A stretch of 22,801 bases of DNA from a virus. The notes beneath the pieces are model-generated. The model saw nothing but the letters and a program-made list of their open reading frames with translations. It had not been told where the DNA came from and did no database searches. The first letter of the stretch is position 1; each line of letters starts with the position of its first letter. The position numbers were made by a program, and so were the translations under genes. Positions 1 through 9,670 of this stretch are shown here, in pieces. The stretch covers positions 1-22,801 of IMG/VR virus record IMGVR_UViG_3300031703_000059. The stretch is one strand, 5' to 3'.

Positions 1-81
1 GTTTATATTAAGCTAACAATACAAATACTATCTACATCAGACGTTATTGACGTAGAAACATCATTAGAGAGACTACGATAA
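1..81 (+). CDS. gp25: Baseplate wedge subunit gp25-like, C-terminal fragment (5' end outside window)
   Basis: The first reading frame is open from base 1 and gives 26 residues ending in LERLR before TAA at 79-81. The alternating hydrophobic strand followed by a terminal L-E-R-L-R resembles, from memory, the C-terminus of T4-like gp25, a small lysozyme-like-fold wedge protein that joins the baseplate to the sheath. The stop codon shares one base with the ATG of gp6 (TAATG), which implies translational coupling, and gp25 directly before gp6 is a gene order I associate with marine T4-like phages. Only the tail of the protein is visible, so identification depends on this short motif and the neighbour. 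It could be another small wedge protein. Confidence 0.65.
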   Translation, partial: VYIKLTIQILSTSDVIDVETSLERLR

Positions 82-1955
82 TGGCACAACAACGCAGAAT
101 TAATGCTGGTGAATTAGATTTCGATCAAATTAAAGCCAACTTAATTACATACATGAAAGCTAATAATACGACTTTCAATGACTACAACTATGACGGCTCT
201 GCGATGAATACTATCATCGACGTGTTGGCATATATAACCCACATTAACGCTGTTAACTCTAACTTCGCCCTGAACGAAACCTTCTTGGATACGGCACAAC
301 TTAGAGAGTCTATTGTATCTCACGCTAAGTTACTAGGCTATACACCACGTTCGTCTACTCCTTCGGTGGCTATGGTTAACGTTGAGATGGTGACACCTAC
401 TAACGTACAAGATGATCAGGGCGCATACCTTCCCTTGAGTATCGTTAAGAACACCCAGTTCTCTACTCAGATTGATTCGGTGTCTTACAACTTACACGCT
501 ACTGAAACGACTACAATCCAAGTTAATGGAAGCGGTAAGTATATCTTCAATAACATTAAATTGGAGCAAGGTTCTGTTAAAGACATTACCTTTACCTTCC
601 AAGATAATAAGTTTGATCACTATATTGTATACGATAAGTTCATTAACACTAACTCGTTAAAGGTTGATGTGTACGAAAGTGGTACGTCTTCTAACTTTGA
701 AACTTACACTCCATACACTAATATTGTGAACATAGATGCTACCTCTAAAGTATATTTCTTAGAAGAGACTCGTGAAGGGTATTACGAGATTAAGTTTGGT
801 GATGGTATTATCGGTAAGAAACCTGCTTCAGGTAACATCATTAAAGTATCATACTCTTCAGTAGGATCTACTGATATTAACGGTGCTGGTGGTGTTGTAG
901 GAACAACTGGAAACTTCTCCCTTGTAACTCCTATTAGTGGAAACACTAACGTTCTAATCACAACAGTGGCTAAGGCTACTGGTGGGGCTGGTGCTGAATC
1001 TAAAGAGGCTATTAAGTATAATGCCCCTCTTGGTTTCGTATCACAGAACAGAGCGGTAACGCCTGATGACTATAAGTCAATCATCCAGAACACATACGGT
1101 AACGTTGACACACTAACTGTTTGGGGTGGTGAGGATAATATCCCACCTGATTACGGTAAGGTGTATATCTCTATTAAACCATTAGACGGTGAAACACTAT
1201 CCGCTTCAGAGAAAGAAACAATCATAGGTAACTATTTAAAGCCTAAGAATATTGTATCAATCACTCCTGTCCTTGTTGATCCTGATTACACTTATATTGA
1301 CTTACAAGTATTCTTTAAGTATAACCCTAACGTGGCTAATATTACGGTGAACTCTTTGGCTGAGAATGTAAGAAGCAAGATCTCCACATACAATACTAAC
1401 GTATTAAAATCATTCGGTGGTGTATTCAGAAACTCTAACCTGCTTCGTGATATCGACGATACCTCTATTGCTATCCTGTCTAACATAACTCGTGTAACCT
1501 TCCATAAGAAGTTCACTCCAGTTATAGGTACGGAAACTAGATACCAGTTCGACTTCAACCAAGCACTAACTAAGATTAATGAGAACTATATCGCATCTAC
1601 TGAGTTCGTTTATAACGGCTTTACGTGTACCCTTCAAGATTACTATAATACGACTACTCAAAAGAACGTTATGAGAATCATAGATAGCACTGGTATTGTT
1701 CGTAATGCGGATATCGGATATGTTGAACCTAACACAGGTCGTGTAGTTCTAGCTGGGTTTAACCTAACGTCTATTGTTGATACTACAGTAACGACTCTAA
1801 AGATTAAAGCTAAACCTGCTTCCTCTGATATTAAGCCGACCCGTAACGAATTGCTTACAATCAACTCTAACGAAGTTACTATTGCTGGTGAGATTGATAC
1901 AATGGCTATCGGTGGTACAACAGCTGGTATAGAATACACAACGGTGAGTAACTAA
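81..1955 (+). CDS. gp6: Baseplate wedge subunit gp6
   Basis: This 624-residue protein matches gp6 of T4-like phages (T4 gp6 is about 660 residues), the protein whose dimers form the inner ring of the baseplate wedge with gp7. The N-terminal helical part (about residues 13-87) has the gp6-type run F-N-D-Y-N-Y-D-G-S, then a hydrophobic helix and an N-E-x-F-L-D-T-A-x-L-R-E-S segment. Around residues 297-345 lies the Baseplate_J-like motif: a GGxGAES loop, A-P-L-G-F, then R-A-V-T-x-D-D-Y. This family is homologous to P2 gpJ. The C-terminal 150 residues are beta-rich and less recognisable. The ATG overlaps the upstream stop by one base. No membrane segment or signal peptide is present, as expected for a virion protein. 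Confidence 0.92.
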   Translation: MAQQRRINAGELDFDQIKANLITYMKANNTTFNDYNYDGSAMNTIIDVLAYITHINAVNSNFALNETFLDTAQLRESIVSHAKLLGYTPRSSTPSVAMVNVEMVTPTNVQDDQGAYLPLSIVKNTQFSTQIDSVSYNLHATETTTIQVNGSGKYIFNNIKLEQGSVKDITFTFQDNKFDHYIVYDKFINTNSLKVDVYESGTSSNFETYTPYTNIVNIDATSKVYFLEETREGYYEIKFGDGIIGKKPASGNIIKVSYSSVGSTDINGAGGVVGTTGNFSLVTPISGNTNVLITTVAKATGGAGAESKEAIKYNAPLGFVSQNRAVTPDDYKSIIQNTYGNVDTLTVWGGEDNIPPDYGKVYISIKPLDGETLSASEKETIIGNYLKPKNIVSITPVLVDPDYTYIDLQVFFKYNPNVANITVNSLAENVRSKISTYNTNVLKSFGGVFRNSNLLRDIDDTSIAILSNITRVTFHKKFTPVIGTETRYQFDFNQALTKINENYIASTEFVYNGFTCTLQDYYNTTTQKNVMRIIDSTGIVRNADIGYVEPNTGRVVLAGFNLTSIVDTTVTTLKIKAKPASSDIKPTRNELLTINSNEVTIAGEIDTMAIGGTTAGIEYTTVSN

Positions 1956-1956
1956 T

Positions 1957-3222
1957 ATGAGCGTCAATATCTCCTCTTTCGTAGATGAATTAATTCCGGA
2001 ACACATTGTCGCATCAAACCCAGAGTTAATTGAATTCATTAAGGTATATTCGTTGTATCTAGAAAAGGAGAGCTTCTACCTTAACAACCTAGACATGCAA
2101 CGAGATATCGACTTAATCGAATCAACGTTACTTAACGAATTACAGAATGAGATCGGTACACCTATCCCAAGGTCTTTTGCTGCCGACCCTAGATTGTTCT
2201 ATAAGCACCTTGTGGACTTTTATAAGTCCCGAGGAACTCCTGAGTCTATTAAAGCTTTCTTCCGATTAATATATGAAGATGATGTTGAGATCTACTTCCC
2301 TAAAGACGATATGTTAATACCATCTGACGGTAAGTGGTACAATCAGAGTGCTGACATTAAAGTTACACCATCTAACTTCACACCTTATCATACGTGGACG
2401 ATCTCTGCTGCTACAGCGGTTATAAACTTCGCTGACGATACTGGGTTCCTACCTAAACTTGATGGTGATATAATCGTTGTTAACGGTGTATATGAACCTG
2501 CTGTTGTATCGTGTATAGAACAGATTACGGTCGACGTAACTACTACCACCCAACATAAGATAACTTTCTCAGACAGAACTTTGGCTATTGGTGATGTTGT
2601 TAAATCATACAGACCTGGATTGTTTACGACTGCTGATGGATTCTTATCGGATAAGAAATACATCCAAGACTCTAAGTTCTACCAAAAGTTCTCATACGTA
2701 TTGAAGACTGGTAAGAACATTGCTGATTGGAAGAACGCCTTTATCAGATTGATTCACCCTGCTGGATTTAACTTCTTCGGTCAGGTACTAATTAACATAA
2801 CGATGTTGACACAGAGAAGTTTCAACCAACCTGGATATCAATCTACTGGTGTTCCGTTCTCTATCAATATTAATTACTTGACTAAATACCTATCAGTGAA
2901 CGACTTAGGTTCATTCATAGAGAAGACGTGGGCAAGACCTATTGACTTCAGTCAGGTACTAGGTTTATGGGATCACTTCGAGAATATTAAGTTCATTAAT
3001 TGGAGACCGATGTCCGATTATTCCAACTTTACCTTCACAGACGTTATAAATAAGAATATAGGAACGCAAATAGGTTCGCAAGTAAAACAGTGCTCTAATG
3101 TAGGGCTAAGTTGGAACGGTGATATTCCTTATTCAACCACAAACAATATAGATTATATAGTAGACGGGACAGACACTGGTACTAATATAACATATTATGA
3201 ATTAAACTGTCCAACAATATAG
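1957..3222 (+). CDS. gp7-like baseplate wedge protein (P2 gpI-like motif)
   Basis: This 421-residue protein starts one base after the gp6 stop. The N-terminal 120 residues are helical and contain F-Y-K-S-R-G-T-P-E-S-I-K at about 88-99, followed by a helix and then E-I-Y-F-P-K-D-D-M-L. The R-G-T-P-x-x-I-K turn is the hallmark of P2 gpI-type tail proteins, which partner gpJ/gp6-type proteins in wedge trimers. Its position directly after gp6 fits a gp7 counterpart. T4 gp7 is far larger (about 1030 residues), so this would be a short form retaining the core bundle and lacking the T4 peripheral domains. The middle and C-terminal parts are beta-rich. The assignment to gp7 is inference from motif plus order; 'virion structural protein' is the safe name. 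Confidence 0.72.
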   Translation: MSVNISSFVDELIPEHIVASNPELIEFIKVYSLYLEKESFYLNNLDMQRDIDLIESTLLNELQNEIGTPIPRSFAADPRLFYKHLVDFYKSRGTPESIKAFFRLIYEDDVEIYFPKDDMLIPSDGKWYNQSADIKVTPSNFTPYHTWTISAATAVINFADDTGFLPKLDGDIIVVNGVYEPAVVSCIEQITVDVTTTTQHKITFSDRTLAIGDVVKSYRPGLFTTADGFLSDKKYIQDSKFYQKFSYVLKTGKNIADWKNAFIRLIHPAGFNFFGQVLINITMLTQRSFNQPGYQSTGVPFSININYLTKYLSVNDLGSFIEKTWARPIDFSQVLGLWDHFENIKFINWRPMSDYSNFTFTDVINKNIGTQIGSQVKQCSNVGLSWNGDIPYSTTNNIDYIVDGTDTGTNITYYELNCPTI

Positions 3223-3234
3223 GAACAAATAGAA

Positions 3235-4566
3235 ATGCCAGCAATTATCACAAGCAAGTTCAGATTAGACACTACTGAGGCGTTCATTGATTCCCTCCAA
3301 GGTGCTACTAATAAATATTATCTAGGTTTAGGACGTTCACATGCGTGGACTGTCGATGCTACTCCAGACACCCCAGCAGAAAACGACTCAACGATTAATT
3401 CCGCTTGGGAATCAATGTTTGCTGCTAAGAAACTTGACGGTATCGATGCGATCTACGCAACGGTTCGTAAGTTATGGGTATCAGGTACAACCTACGCAGA
3501 ATACGATGATCAAGATACTAACATCGAAAGTAAAGATTACTTCGTTATCTCTGATAACAACAACGTCTATATCTGCTTAAAGTCTAGTGGACCTTGTACT
3601 ACTAACCCAGATATTGGTGGTGTAACAACTACTGGTGTTATCGATAACACTGCTTCTGATGGTTATATTTGGAAATACTTATTCACTATCTCGGTTGATA
3701 CGTCGTCTAAGTTCCTTACAACTTCATTCTTACCAGTACAAAGAATTACTACCTCTCCTTCTGCTGGTGCTGATACCGCGTTATTAAACCAATGGGCTGT
3801 ACAGACTAACGCTATTGATGGTGGTATCCATAATATTAAAATTGTAGCTGGCGGAACGGGTTATACTTCTGTCCCTACAGTTACTATCACTGGTGCTGGT
3901 TCTGCTGCTACGGCAACGGCTACCCTAACTGGTACGGTTATATCGGATATAACATTAACTAACGTTGGTACAGGTTACACTAACGCTTCTGTAGCTGTTA
4001 CAGGTGGTGGTGGTTCTGGTGCTTCTCTAAGGGCTATTATCTCTCCAAAGGGTGGCTTCGGTAAGGACGCTAGAAACGAATTAAGAGCTCACTACGTTGC
4101 TATCAACAAAGTATTCAACGGTGATGAGTCTGGCGCTATTGTATCAACTAACGACTTTAGACAGATCGCTTTATTAAAGAATCCTGTTGACACGGCAACT
4201 ACAAATACAGCGACTGGTAACTTATACGATACAACCTCTAATTTAGTTATAGCGACTGGTGCTACCTTCGCTGTTGACGCAGAGGTTATCGGTACTACTA
4301 CTGGCGCTAAGGGTATTGTTGTAGAATATGACTCAGCGAACGGTATCTTGTATTTTAACCAAAATGCTTCCACAGGTTATGGCACCTTCCTAAGTACTGA
4401 GAACGTTAAATTAACTTCTGATGGTGGCGCTGGTAAAGATATTACTTCAGTAAATGCTCCAAGCTTAACAAAATATTCTGGAGATATATTATTCTTAGAG
4501 AATAGAACTCCAGTGTCTAGGGGTGCCGACCAGATCGAAACCATTAGACTAGTAATCGCATTTTAA
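3235..4566 (+). CDS. gp8: Baseplate wedge subunit gp8
   Basis: The 443-residue product starts with the gp8-type opening M-P-A-I-I-T-x-K-F-R, then Y-Y-L-G-L-G-R, W, and a segment in the middle (about 101-170) with Y-x-C-L and S-D-G-Y-x-W-K-Y-L-F that is typical of gp8 in marine T4-like phages. The K-G-G-F-G-K-D segment at about 272-278 is also typical. gp8 dimers sit on the periphery of the wedge and link gp7 to gp10. T4 gp8 is 334 residues; about 64 of the extra residues come from a glycine-rich GxGYT-type beta insert at 205-268, listed separately. AGGA lies upstream of the ATG at suitable spacing, only 12 bases after the previous stop. Confidence 0.88.
   Translation: MPAIITSKFRLDTTEAFIDSLQGATNKYYLGLGRSHAWTVDATPDTPAENDSTINSAWESMFAAKKLDGIDAIYATVRKLWVSGTTYAEYDDQDTNIESKDYFVISDNNNVYICLKSSGPCTTNPDIGGVTTTGVIDNTASDGYIWKYLFTISVDTSSKFLTTSFLPVQRITTSPSAGADTALLNQWAVQTNAIDGGIHNIKIVAGGTGYTSVPTVTITGAGSAATATATLTGTVISDITLTNVGTGYTNASVAVTGGGGSGASLRAIISPKGGFGKDARNELRAHYVAINKVFNGDESGAIVSTNDFRQIALLKNPVDTATTNTATGNLYDTTSNLVIATGATFAVDAEVIGTTTGAKGIVVEYDSANGILYFNQNASTGYGTFLSTENVKLTSDGGAGKDITSVNAPSLTKYSGDILFLENRTPVSRGADQIETIRLVIAF
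3847..4038 (+). repeat. GxGYT two-copy beta repeat inside gp8
   Basis: Residues about 205-268 of the gp8-like protein hold two copies of a G-G/V-x-G-Y-T motif about 40 residues apart (G-G-T-G-Y-T at 206-211 and V-G-T-G-Y-T at 244-249). Each is followed by a V-T-(I/G)-(T/G)-G-(A/G)-G strand and an alanine/threonine-rich strand. This pattern of repeated short strands is seen in many phage and bacterial surface proteins and probably forms a small beta domain projecting from the wedge. The surrounding gp8 motifs remain intact, which supports an insertion in a surface loop. Confidence 0.6.
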
Positions 4567-4580
4567 ATTAGGAAAATAAC

Positions 4581-7500
4581 ATGGCAATTAAGTTTAACAT
4601 TGAACCTTATTGGGACGATTTCGAAACAGCAGGTTCTGATGGGTTAAGCCCGAAAGAAAAATATCACAAGATATTGTTCAGGCCATCTCACGCCATTCAA
4701 GCGAGAGAATTGACTCAATTACAGTCAATGTTACAGAACCAAGTTTCCGCTTTAGGTGCTCACAATTTTAAAGAAGGATCGATGGTTGTTCCTGGAGCGG
4801 TCCACGCCCACAACAAAATCGTATATCTTAAAGTAACAACTTCAGTAACAACCTTAACTGACTTTGTTGGTAAGGAAATTACTGACGGTACTACAATCGG
4901 TAAGGTTATCCACGTTGAAGCGGCTACTGGATCTGATCCTGTAACGTTGTTTATCAACTATGTTTCTGGTTCAACCTTCTCTTCTACTGCTTCCTTAACA
5001 GGAACTGGTCTGGCTGCTACGGTAACGGCTACTGGTTACGGTTCGTTGGTGTCAGTTGAAGAAGGTATCTACTACATCAAGAAGCACTTTGTAGTTGTTA
5101 AGTCTTCTACAATCGTATTAGATAAGTACACTCACGACGTTTCTTATGACGTAGGTTTAACTGTATTAGAAACCTTAGTGGATTCTGATACCGATGCCTC
5201 TCTAGTAGATAACGCTCAAGGTACTCCAAACGAAACGGCTACTGGTGCTCACAGATATGCGATAACTACTGACCTAGTTAAGCAAGCGGTGAACTCTGCC
5301 ACTGGTGATTTCGTATTACTCGCTAGATTAGATTCTGGTGTGGTTGTTAAAGAAATTAATCACTCTACATACGCTATTCTAGGTGATACACTAGCACGAA
5401 GAACGTTCGACGAATCAGGTAACTATACAGTTAACCCGTTCCCTGTTGATATTAAAAACCATGTAGGCGCTGATGCGACTAAGCTAACATTAGGTATTGA
5501 ACCATCTAAGGCTTACGTGCGTGGATACGAGATCGAAACATTATCAACTACTAATGTTGATTTGAATAGATCTAGAAACTCAGCTCTTGGTACTGATAAG
5601 GTTGTTGAAGTTACAAACACAAGTTGGATCGATATTACTGGAATGACATCATTACCTGATATCACAACCTTCGGTGTAATCACTCTTAAGACTTCTGGTT
5701 CGGTCGCTACAGGAACTTGTAGAGTTAGATCTATCCAGTCTAAAGGCTCTGGTGCTTACAGACTTCATATCTTTGACTTAACAGGTACTATCACTGGTGC
5801 TGCTAAATTAGATTCTTCTACATCATTCGCGGCTACTGGTATAACAGCCTTTGATGTTACAAACGAATCATTAGTATTCCCTCTACCATATAACAGGGTT
5901 AAAACTTGTAACTCGGTCACAGACCCTAACATTGCTGCTGACTTCAACTATCGTTTTGAAGCTAACAGATCAATTAGTGGTGTTGTAGCAGGTACGTTGG
6001 CTATATTCAGCGGACAAAACCTTAACGAAACTTTTGCCTCTTTCGATTCAACCAACTGGATCCTAATTAAGGATACCACTGGTGCGATCCAGACTGTTGT
6101 TTCTGGTGATGTGGTTGTAGATAATGTTTCAGTGCCTCCTAAAGTGACAATCAATAACTTGAGTGTTACAGGTAATATGACATTAATCGCTAAAGTAACG
6201 CGAACGTTAACTCACAAGACTAAAGTTAAGACGAACGCTACTAAGGTTGTTGCTGTATCAGTTAGCCTTAACGCTAAAGAATATCAAGACTTAGGACACT
6301 CTGATGTAATCGGTCTTACTACGGTGACTGAAGGTGGTGTTGATATCACTCGTCACTTCGAGTTCGATACAGGTCAGACTCCTTCTCACTACGGTTTAGG
6401 TCGTGTTAGGTTAAAGCCTGATACCAACTACACTGTTGCTGCTAACATTGATGTTGCTTACGAATATTTAACTCACACTTCTGGTGACTTCTTCACAGTA
6501 GATTCTTATACTGGTCAGGTTGATTATGAAGATATCGGTAAGTTCGATGGTGTTGAGCTACGCTCTGCTGTTGACTTCCGTCCAAGAAAGGCTGATGGTC
6601 TGGCTAACTTTACAGGGTCTAACGCCTCTGTTAACATTAGTCCACTACCTAATACCCAGTTCGAAACGGATATCCAATATTACTTGAACCGAATCGATAA
6701 AGTATATATTGATAAGAACGGTGAGTTCGGTGTACTTGAAGGTGTATCTGCTTTAGACCCATCAATCCCTGGAACTCCTAAAGACTCTATGGTTCTCTAT
6801 GAACTATATGTTCCTGCGTATACTATGACGGCTGCTGAAGTTGAAGTTACATTTATTGATAACCAACGTTACACTATGCGTGATATTGGTAAGTTAGAAA
6901 AGCGTATCAATAACTTAGAATACTATACAACTCTATCTCTATTAGAGACTGATACTTCTCAATTACAGATCCTAGATGGATCAGGTAATTCTAGATGGAA
7001 GTCAGGTTTCTTAGTTGACTCGTTCACCTCTACTAAGGTTGGTCGTGTTGACTCAACTGAATATAGAGCTGGTATAGAAAGAGCCACAGGAACTCTAAGA
7101 CCTCTCTTCACAGAAGGTAACGTAGGATTAGATTATAAGGCAGGCGCTTCTACTACTCAACGAACTGGTGATATTGTAACATTACCTTATACTAGTTCTG
7201 CGATAATTACACAAACACAGAGTTCAGGTTCTATTAACGTTAACCCTTACGATGTATTCAACTGGGGTGGTACGGTTAAACTAACACCTTCTTCAGACGA
7301 ATGGAAAGATATCGATAGACGCCCACAGGTTGTTATTAACCAAGACGGTGTTTGGGATGCTATGTCAGCAATCGTTAACGAAACAGTGGCCACTGGTACT
7401 GTTTGGGGTTCTTGGAAAACTACTTGGGCTGGTGCGACTCGTGAAGTGAATGCTGGCGGTAGACGTAGAGATACTAAACGAGATATAAAAGAAACTAGAG

Positions 7501-9479
7501 CTGGTGTTATCACTACAATCGGTTCATCAACGGTAACTAATAACGTTGGTGATAGAGTTGTTGAAGTTAGCTTCGCACCGTTTATGCGGTCACGCGTTGT
7601 TGGATTCTCAGCTACTAGAATGAAGCCTAATACACGTGTATATGCTTTCTTCGATGATATAGATGTTTCTACTTGGGTTTCTACTAACTCAGCTGCTGGT
7701 ATTGTACCTTCAATCGGTGTGAACGGTATTACTACTCACCCTGCCACGGCAACAATACTTACTACTGATGCTGCTGGTGCTATCGTTGGATCTTTCTTCG
7801 TACCTAACAATACGACCCTTAACTTCAAGACTGGAGATAAGACGTTTAAGTTAACTGATTCAGCTACTAACTCTGCCTCTGATAACGGTACGTTCGCTAC
7901 AGCAATGTATAGTGCTAAGGGTTTGATCGAGACTAAAGAAAACGTTTCAATCTCTACTAGGGTTCCGACCATAGATAGAAAGGCTACTGATCAGAACAAT
8001 TCTAGAACTGAAACTTTATCAACTCGTTGGGTTGACCCATTAGCTCAATCTATTCAATTGAATTTGAATGGTGGTGCTTTTGTTACTTCCCTTGAGTTAT
8101 ACTTCACTACTAAGGATAGCAGCTTACCAGTTCAAGTACAGCTTCGTGAGATGGAAAATGGTATTCCTACTCCAAGAATCGTACCTTTCTCTGATAAGAC
8201 TATCAATTCTGGTTCGGTTAATATAGACGGAACTTCAACGGTATTTACGTTCGACTCCCCTGTATACTTACAAGACGGTGTTGAGTATTGTTTCGTTATA
8301 ATGGCGAACTCTAGTGATTATAGAGTTAAGTACGCTGAGATCGGTGGTGAAGATGAGACTGGTAACAGAATCTCTAAGCAACCATATAACGGTGTAATGT
8401 TTAAATCACAGAACGCTTCTACTTGGACTCCTGATCAAAATAAAGATATAACGTTCAAGATGAACCGAGCTGTGTTTGATATCACTAGCAATATTAACGT
8501 TGTTCTAGAGAACCAAGAACTACCTACTAGATCTCTTGCGATGGATGCTTTAGCTACTACAAACGCTTCAACGGCTGTTGTGGTAGAACATAGAAACCAC
8601 GGTATGACCGCTGGTGAAAGTGTTACAATATCTACGGCTATAACAAGCGACCTTAACGGTATTGTTGCTGCTAATATTAATAAGTCTCACACTATCTCTG
8701 CGGTAGAACGTGATAGATATACTATCACGGCAGCAACAGCTGCTACGTCAACTGGTGTTGATGGTGGTATGAGTATTACGGCTACGCAAAACCTTTCTTG
8801 GGATTCATTATATCCTCTAGTACAGGAAGTGACATTACCTAATACCTCTATGACTTGGGGTATTAAGGATAGAACGTATATCGGTAATAATAACTATGCG
8901 GCATACCCTAGTGTAGATTCTCCAATAATCATTAACTCTGATTATGAACCTATCGCTCCGAAAGCTGTGTTAAGCGGTGGAACTCCATCGTTACAATTAA
9001 CTGGTTCGTTCGCTTCTAGTAAGGATAACGTATCACCGTTCATTGATATGGAAAGATGTTCTGTTATAACAATATCTAACAGAATTGATACTCCTTCGGT
9101 TAGCACGGTTGCTGATTATTATGCTGAAACTGATGCCTCTAGGGGTTCTGCTTTGGCTAAATATGTTACAAAGACAGTAAGCCTTACTGAAACTGCTGAT
9201 GCTCTTAAAGTGTATATGGATATCAATAGACCATCCTTCACTGATGTTAAATTGTATCATAAGGTCGGTTCTGTAGCAGGTACTTTTGATGCTCAACCTT
9301 GGGTAGAGATTACGGCTGTTGTACCTTTCTCTGATGATGACGTGTATAAAGAAGTTATATTTGACTTCGATTCTACGGCTGATCCGTTCACTATGTTCGC
9401 TATTAAGGTTGTTATGACATCAACGTCTACCTCTTCAGTACCGTCTGTTAAGAAGTTCAGGGCGGTAGCGTTAACGTGA
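4581..9479 (+). CDS. Giant DUF4815-type virion structural protein (probable baseplate/short fibre component)
   Basis: The 1632-residue protein is the longest complete gene here. Residues about 8-50 contain the DUF4815 signature: P-Y-W-D-D-F, then K-I-L-F-R-P-S-H-A-I-Q-A-R-E-L-T-Q-L-Q, then a G-S-M-V-V-P-G loop. A short helical/coiled segment with L-E-K-R-I-N-N-L-E-Y-Y lies near 769-790, a W-V-D-P-L-A-Q-S motif near 1150, and a beta-sandwich-like domain at the C-terminus (about 1500-1632) with a K-V-Y-M-D-I-N-R-P strand. In T4-like marine phages such proteins follow gp8 and take the place of the gp9/gp10/gp11 cluster, so a peripheral baseplate or fibre-attachment role is likely but inferred. 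Its stop overlaps the next GTG start by three bases. No internal frameshift is seen. Confidence 0.82.
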   Translation: MAIKFNIEPYWDDFETAGSDGLSPKEKYHKILFRPSHAIQARELTQLQSMLQNQVSALGAHNFKEGSMVVPGAVHAHNKIVYLKVTTSVTTLTDFVGKEITDGTTIGKVIHVEAATGSDPVTLFINYVSGSTFSSTASLTGTGLAATVTATGYGSLVSVEEGIYYIKKHFVVVKSSTIVLDKYTHDVSYDVGLTVLETLVDSDTDASLVDNAQGTPNETATGAHRYAITTDLVKQAVNSATGDFVLLARLDSGVVVKEINHSTYAILGDTLARRTFDESGNYTVNPFPVDIKNHVGADATKLTLGIEPSKAYVRGYEIETLSTTNVDLNRSRNSALGTDKVVEVTNTSWIDITGMTSLPDITTFGVITLKTSGSVATGTCRVRSIQSKGSGAYRLHIFDLTGTITGAAKLDSSTSFAATGITAFDVTNESLVFPLPYNRVKTCNSVTDPNIAADFNYRFEANRSISGVVAGTLAIFSGQNLNETFASFDSTNWILIKDTTGAIQTVVSGDVVVDNVSVPPKVTINNLSVTGNMTLIAKVTRTLTHKTKVKTNATKVVAVSVSLNAKEYQDLGHSDVIGLTTVTEGGVDITRHFEFDTGQTPSHYGLGRVRLKPDTNYTVAANIDVAYEYLTHTSGDFFTVDSYTGQVDYEDIGKFDGVELRSAVDFRPRKADGLANFTGSNASVNISPLPNTQFETDIQYYLNRIDKVYIDKNGEFGVLEGVSALDPSIPGTPKDSMVLYELYVPAYTMTAAEVEVTFIDNQRYTMRDIGKLEKRINNLEYYTTLSLLETDTSQLQILDGSGNSRWKSGFLVDSFTSTKVGRVDSTEYRAGIERATGTLRPLFTEGNVGLDYKAGASTTQRTGDIVTLPYTSSAIITQTQSSGSINVNPYDVFNWGGTVKLTPSSDEWKDIDRRPQVVINQDGVWDAMSAIVNETVATGTVWGSWKTTWAGATREVNAGGRRRDTKRDIKETRAGVITTIGSSTVTNNVGDRVVEVSFAPFMRSRVVGFSATRMKPNTRVYAFFDDIDVSTWVSTNSAAGIVPSIGVNGITTHPATATILTTDAAGAIVGSFFVPNNTTLNFKTGDKTFKLTDSATNSASDNGTFATAMYSAKGLIETKENVSISTRVPTIDRKATDQNNSRTETLSTRWVDPLAQSIQLNLNGGAFVTSLELYFTTKDSSLPVQVQLREMENGIPTPRIVPFSDKTINSGSVNIDGTSTVFTFDSPVYLQDGVEYCFVIMANSSDYRVKYAEIGGEDETGNRISKQPYNGVMFKSQNASTWTPDQNKDITFKMNRAVFDITSNINVVLENQELPTRSLAMDALATTNASTAVVVEHRNHGMTAGESVTISTAITSDLNGIVAANINKSHTISAVERDRYTITAATAATSTGVDGGMSITATQNLSWDSLYPLVQEVTLPNTSMTWGIKDRTYIGNNNYAAYPSVDSPIIINSDYEPIAPKAVLSGGTPSLQLTGSFASSKDNVSPFIDMERCSVITISNRIDTPSVSTVADYYAETDASRGSALAKYVTKTVSLTETADALKVYMDINRPSFTDVKLYHKVGSVAGTFDAQPWVEITAVVPFSDDDVYKEVIFDFDSTADPFTMFAIKVVMTSTSTSSVPSVKKFRAVALT

Positions 9480-9667
9480 TACCAGTAGAAGGTCATTCTG
9501 ATTTAAAACGTGATCCAGCCAGTGGTGCCATTATAAATATTAATAAAGGCAACGTGGCTGTTATCAAGGCGGCAAGGCGAAAGGCTGAAGAGAGAATACA
9601 AACACTAGAAAATGATATGTCTGAGATTAAAGATATGTTAAAAACTCTATTAAACAAGAAGAAGTAA
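9476..9667 (+). CDS. Small coiled-coil virion-associated protein
   Basis: This 63-residue protein starts at GTG overlapping the preceding TGA (GTGA), a classic coupled arrangement. The N-terminus has G-H-x-D-L-x-R-D-P-x-S-G-A-I-I-N, a conserved opening I recall from small proteins in T4-like marine phage baseplate and fibre regions. The second half, from about residue 28, is a charged amphipathic helix with hydrophobic residues spaced 3/4 apart (I-Q-T-L-E-N-D-M-S-E-I-K-D-M-L), ending in KKK, consistent with a coiled coil. The function is unknown; being placed between the giant baseplate protein and the first fibre suggests an adaptor or assembly role. Confidence 0.7.
   Translation: MIPVEGHSDLKRDPASGAIININKGNVAVIKAARRKAEERIQTLENDMSEIKDMLKTLLNKKK
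9532..9539 (+). promoter_or_regulatory. Candidate T4-type late promoter box upstream of first fibre gene
   Basis: The octamer TATAAATA, identical to the T4 late promoter -10 element, lies on the coding strand inside the 63-residue gene, about 130 bases before the fibre ATG at 9671. T4-like late promoters need only this box. The match is exact, but an AT-rich window of this size would be expected to give about one by chance, so this single case is tentative. Confidence 0.3.
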
Positions 9668-9670
9668 CTT

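Noticed and set aside
3045-3052. TATAAATA inside the gp7-like gene, and another at 13470-13477 inside glycosyltransferase A
   Set aside because: Exact matches, but about 185-190 bases from the next gene start and inside coding sequence with no other support. Not listed as promoters, only counted in the strand-bias observation.
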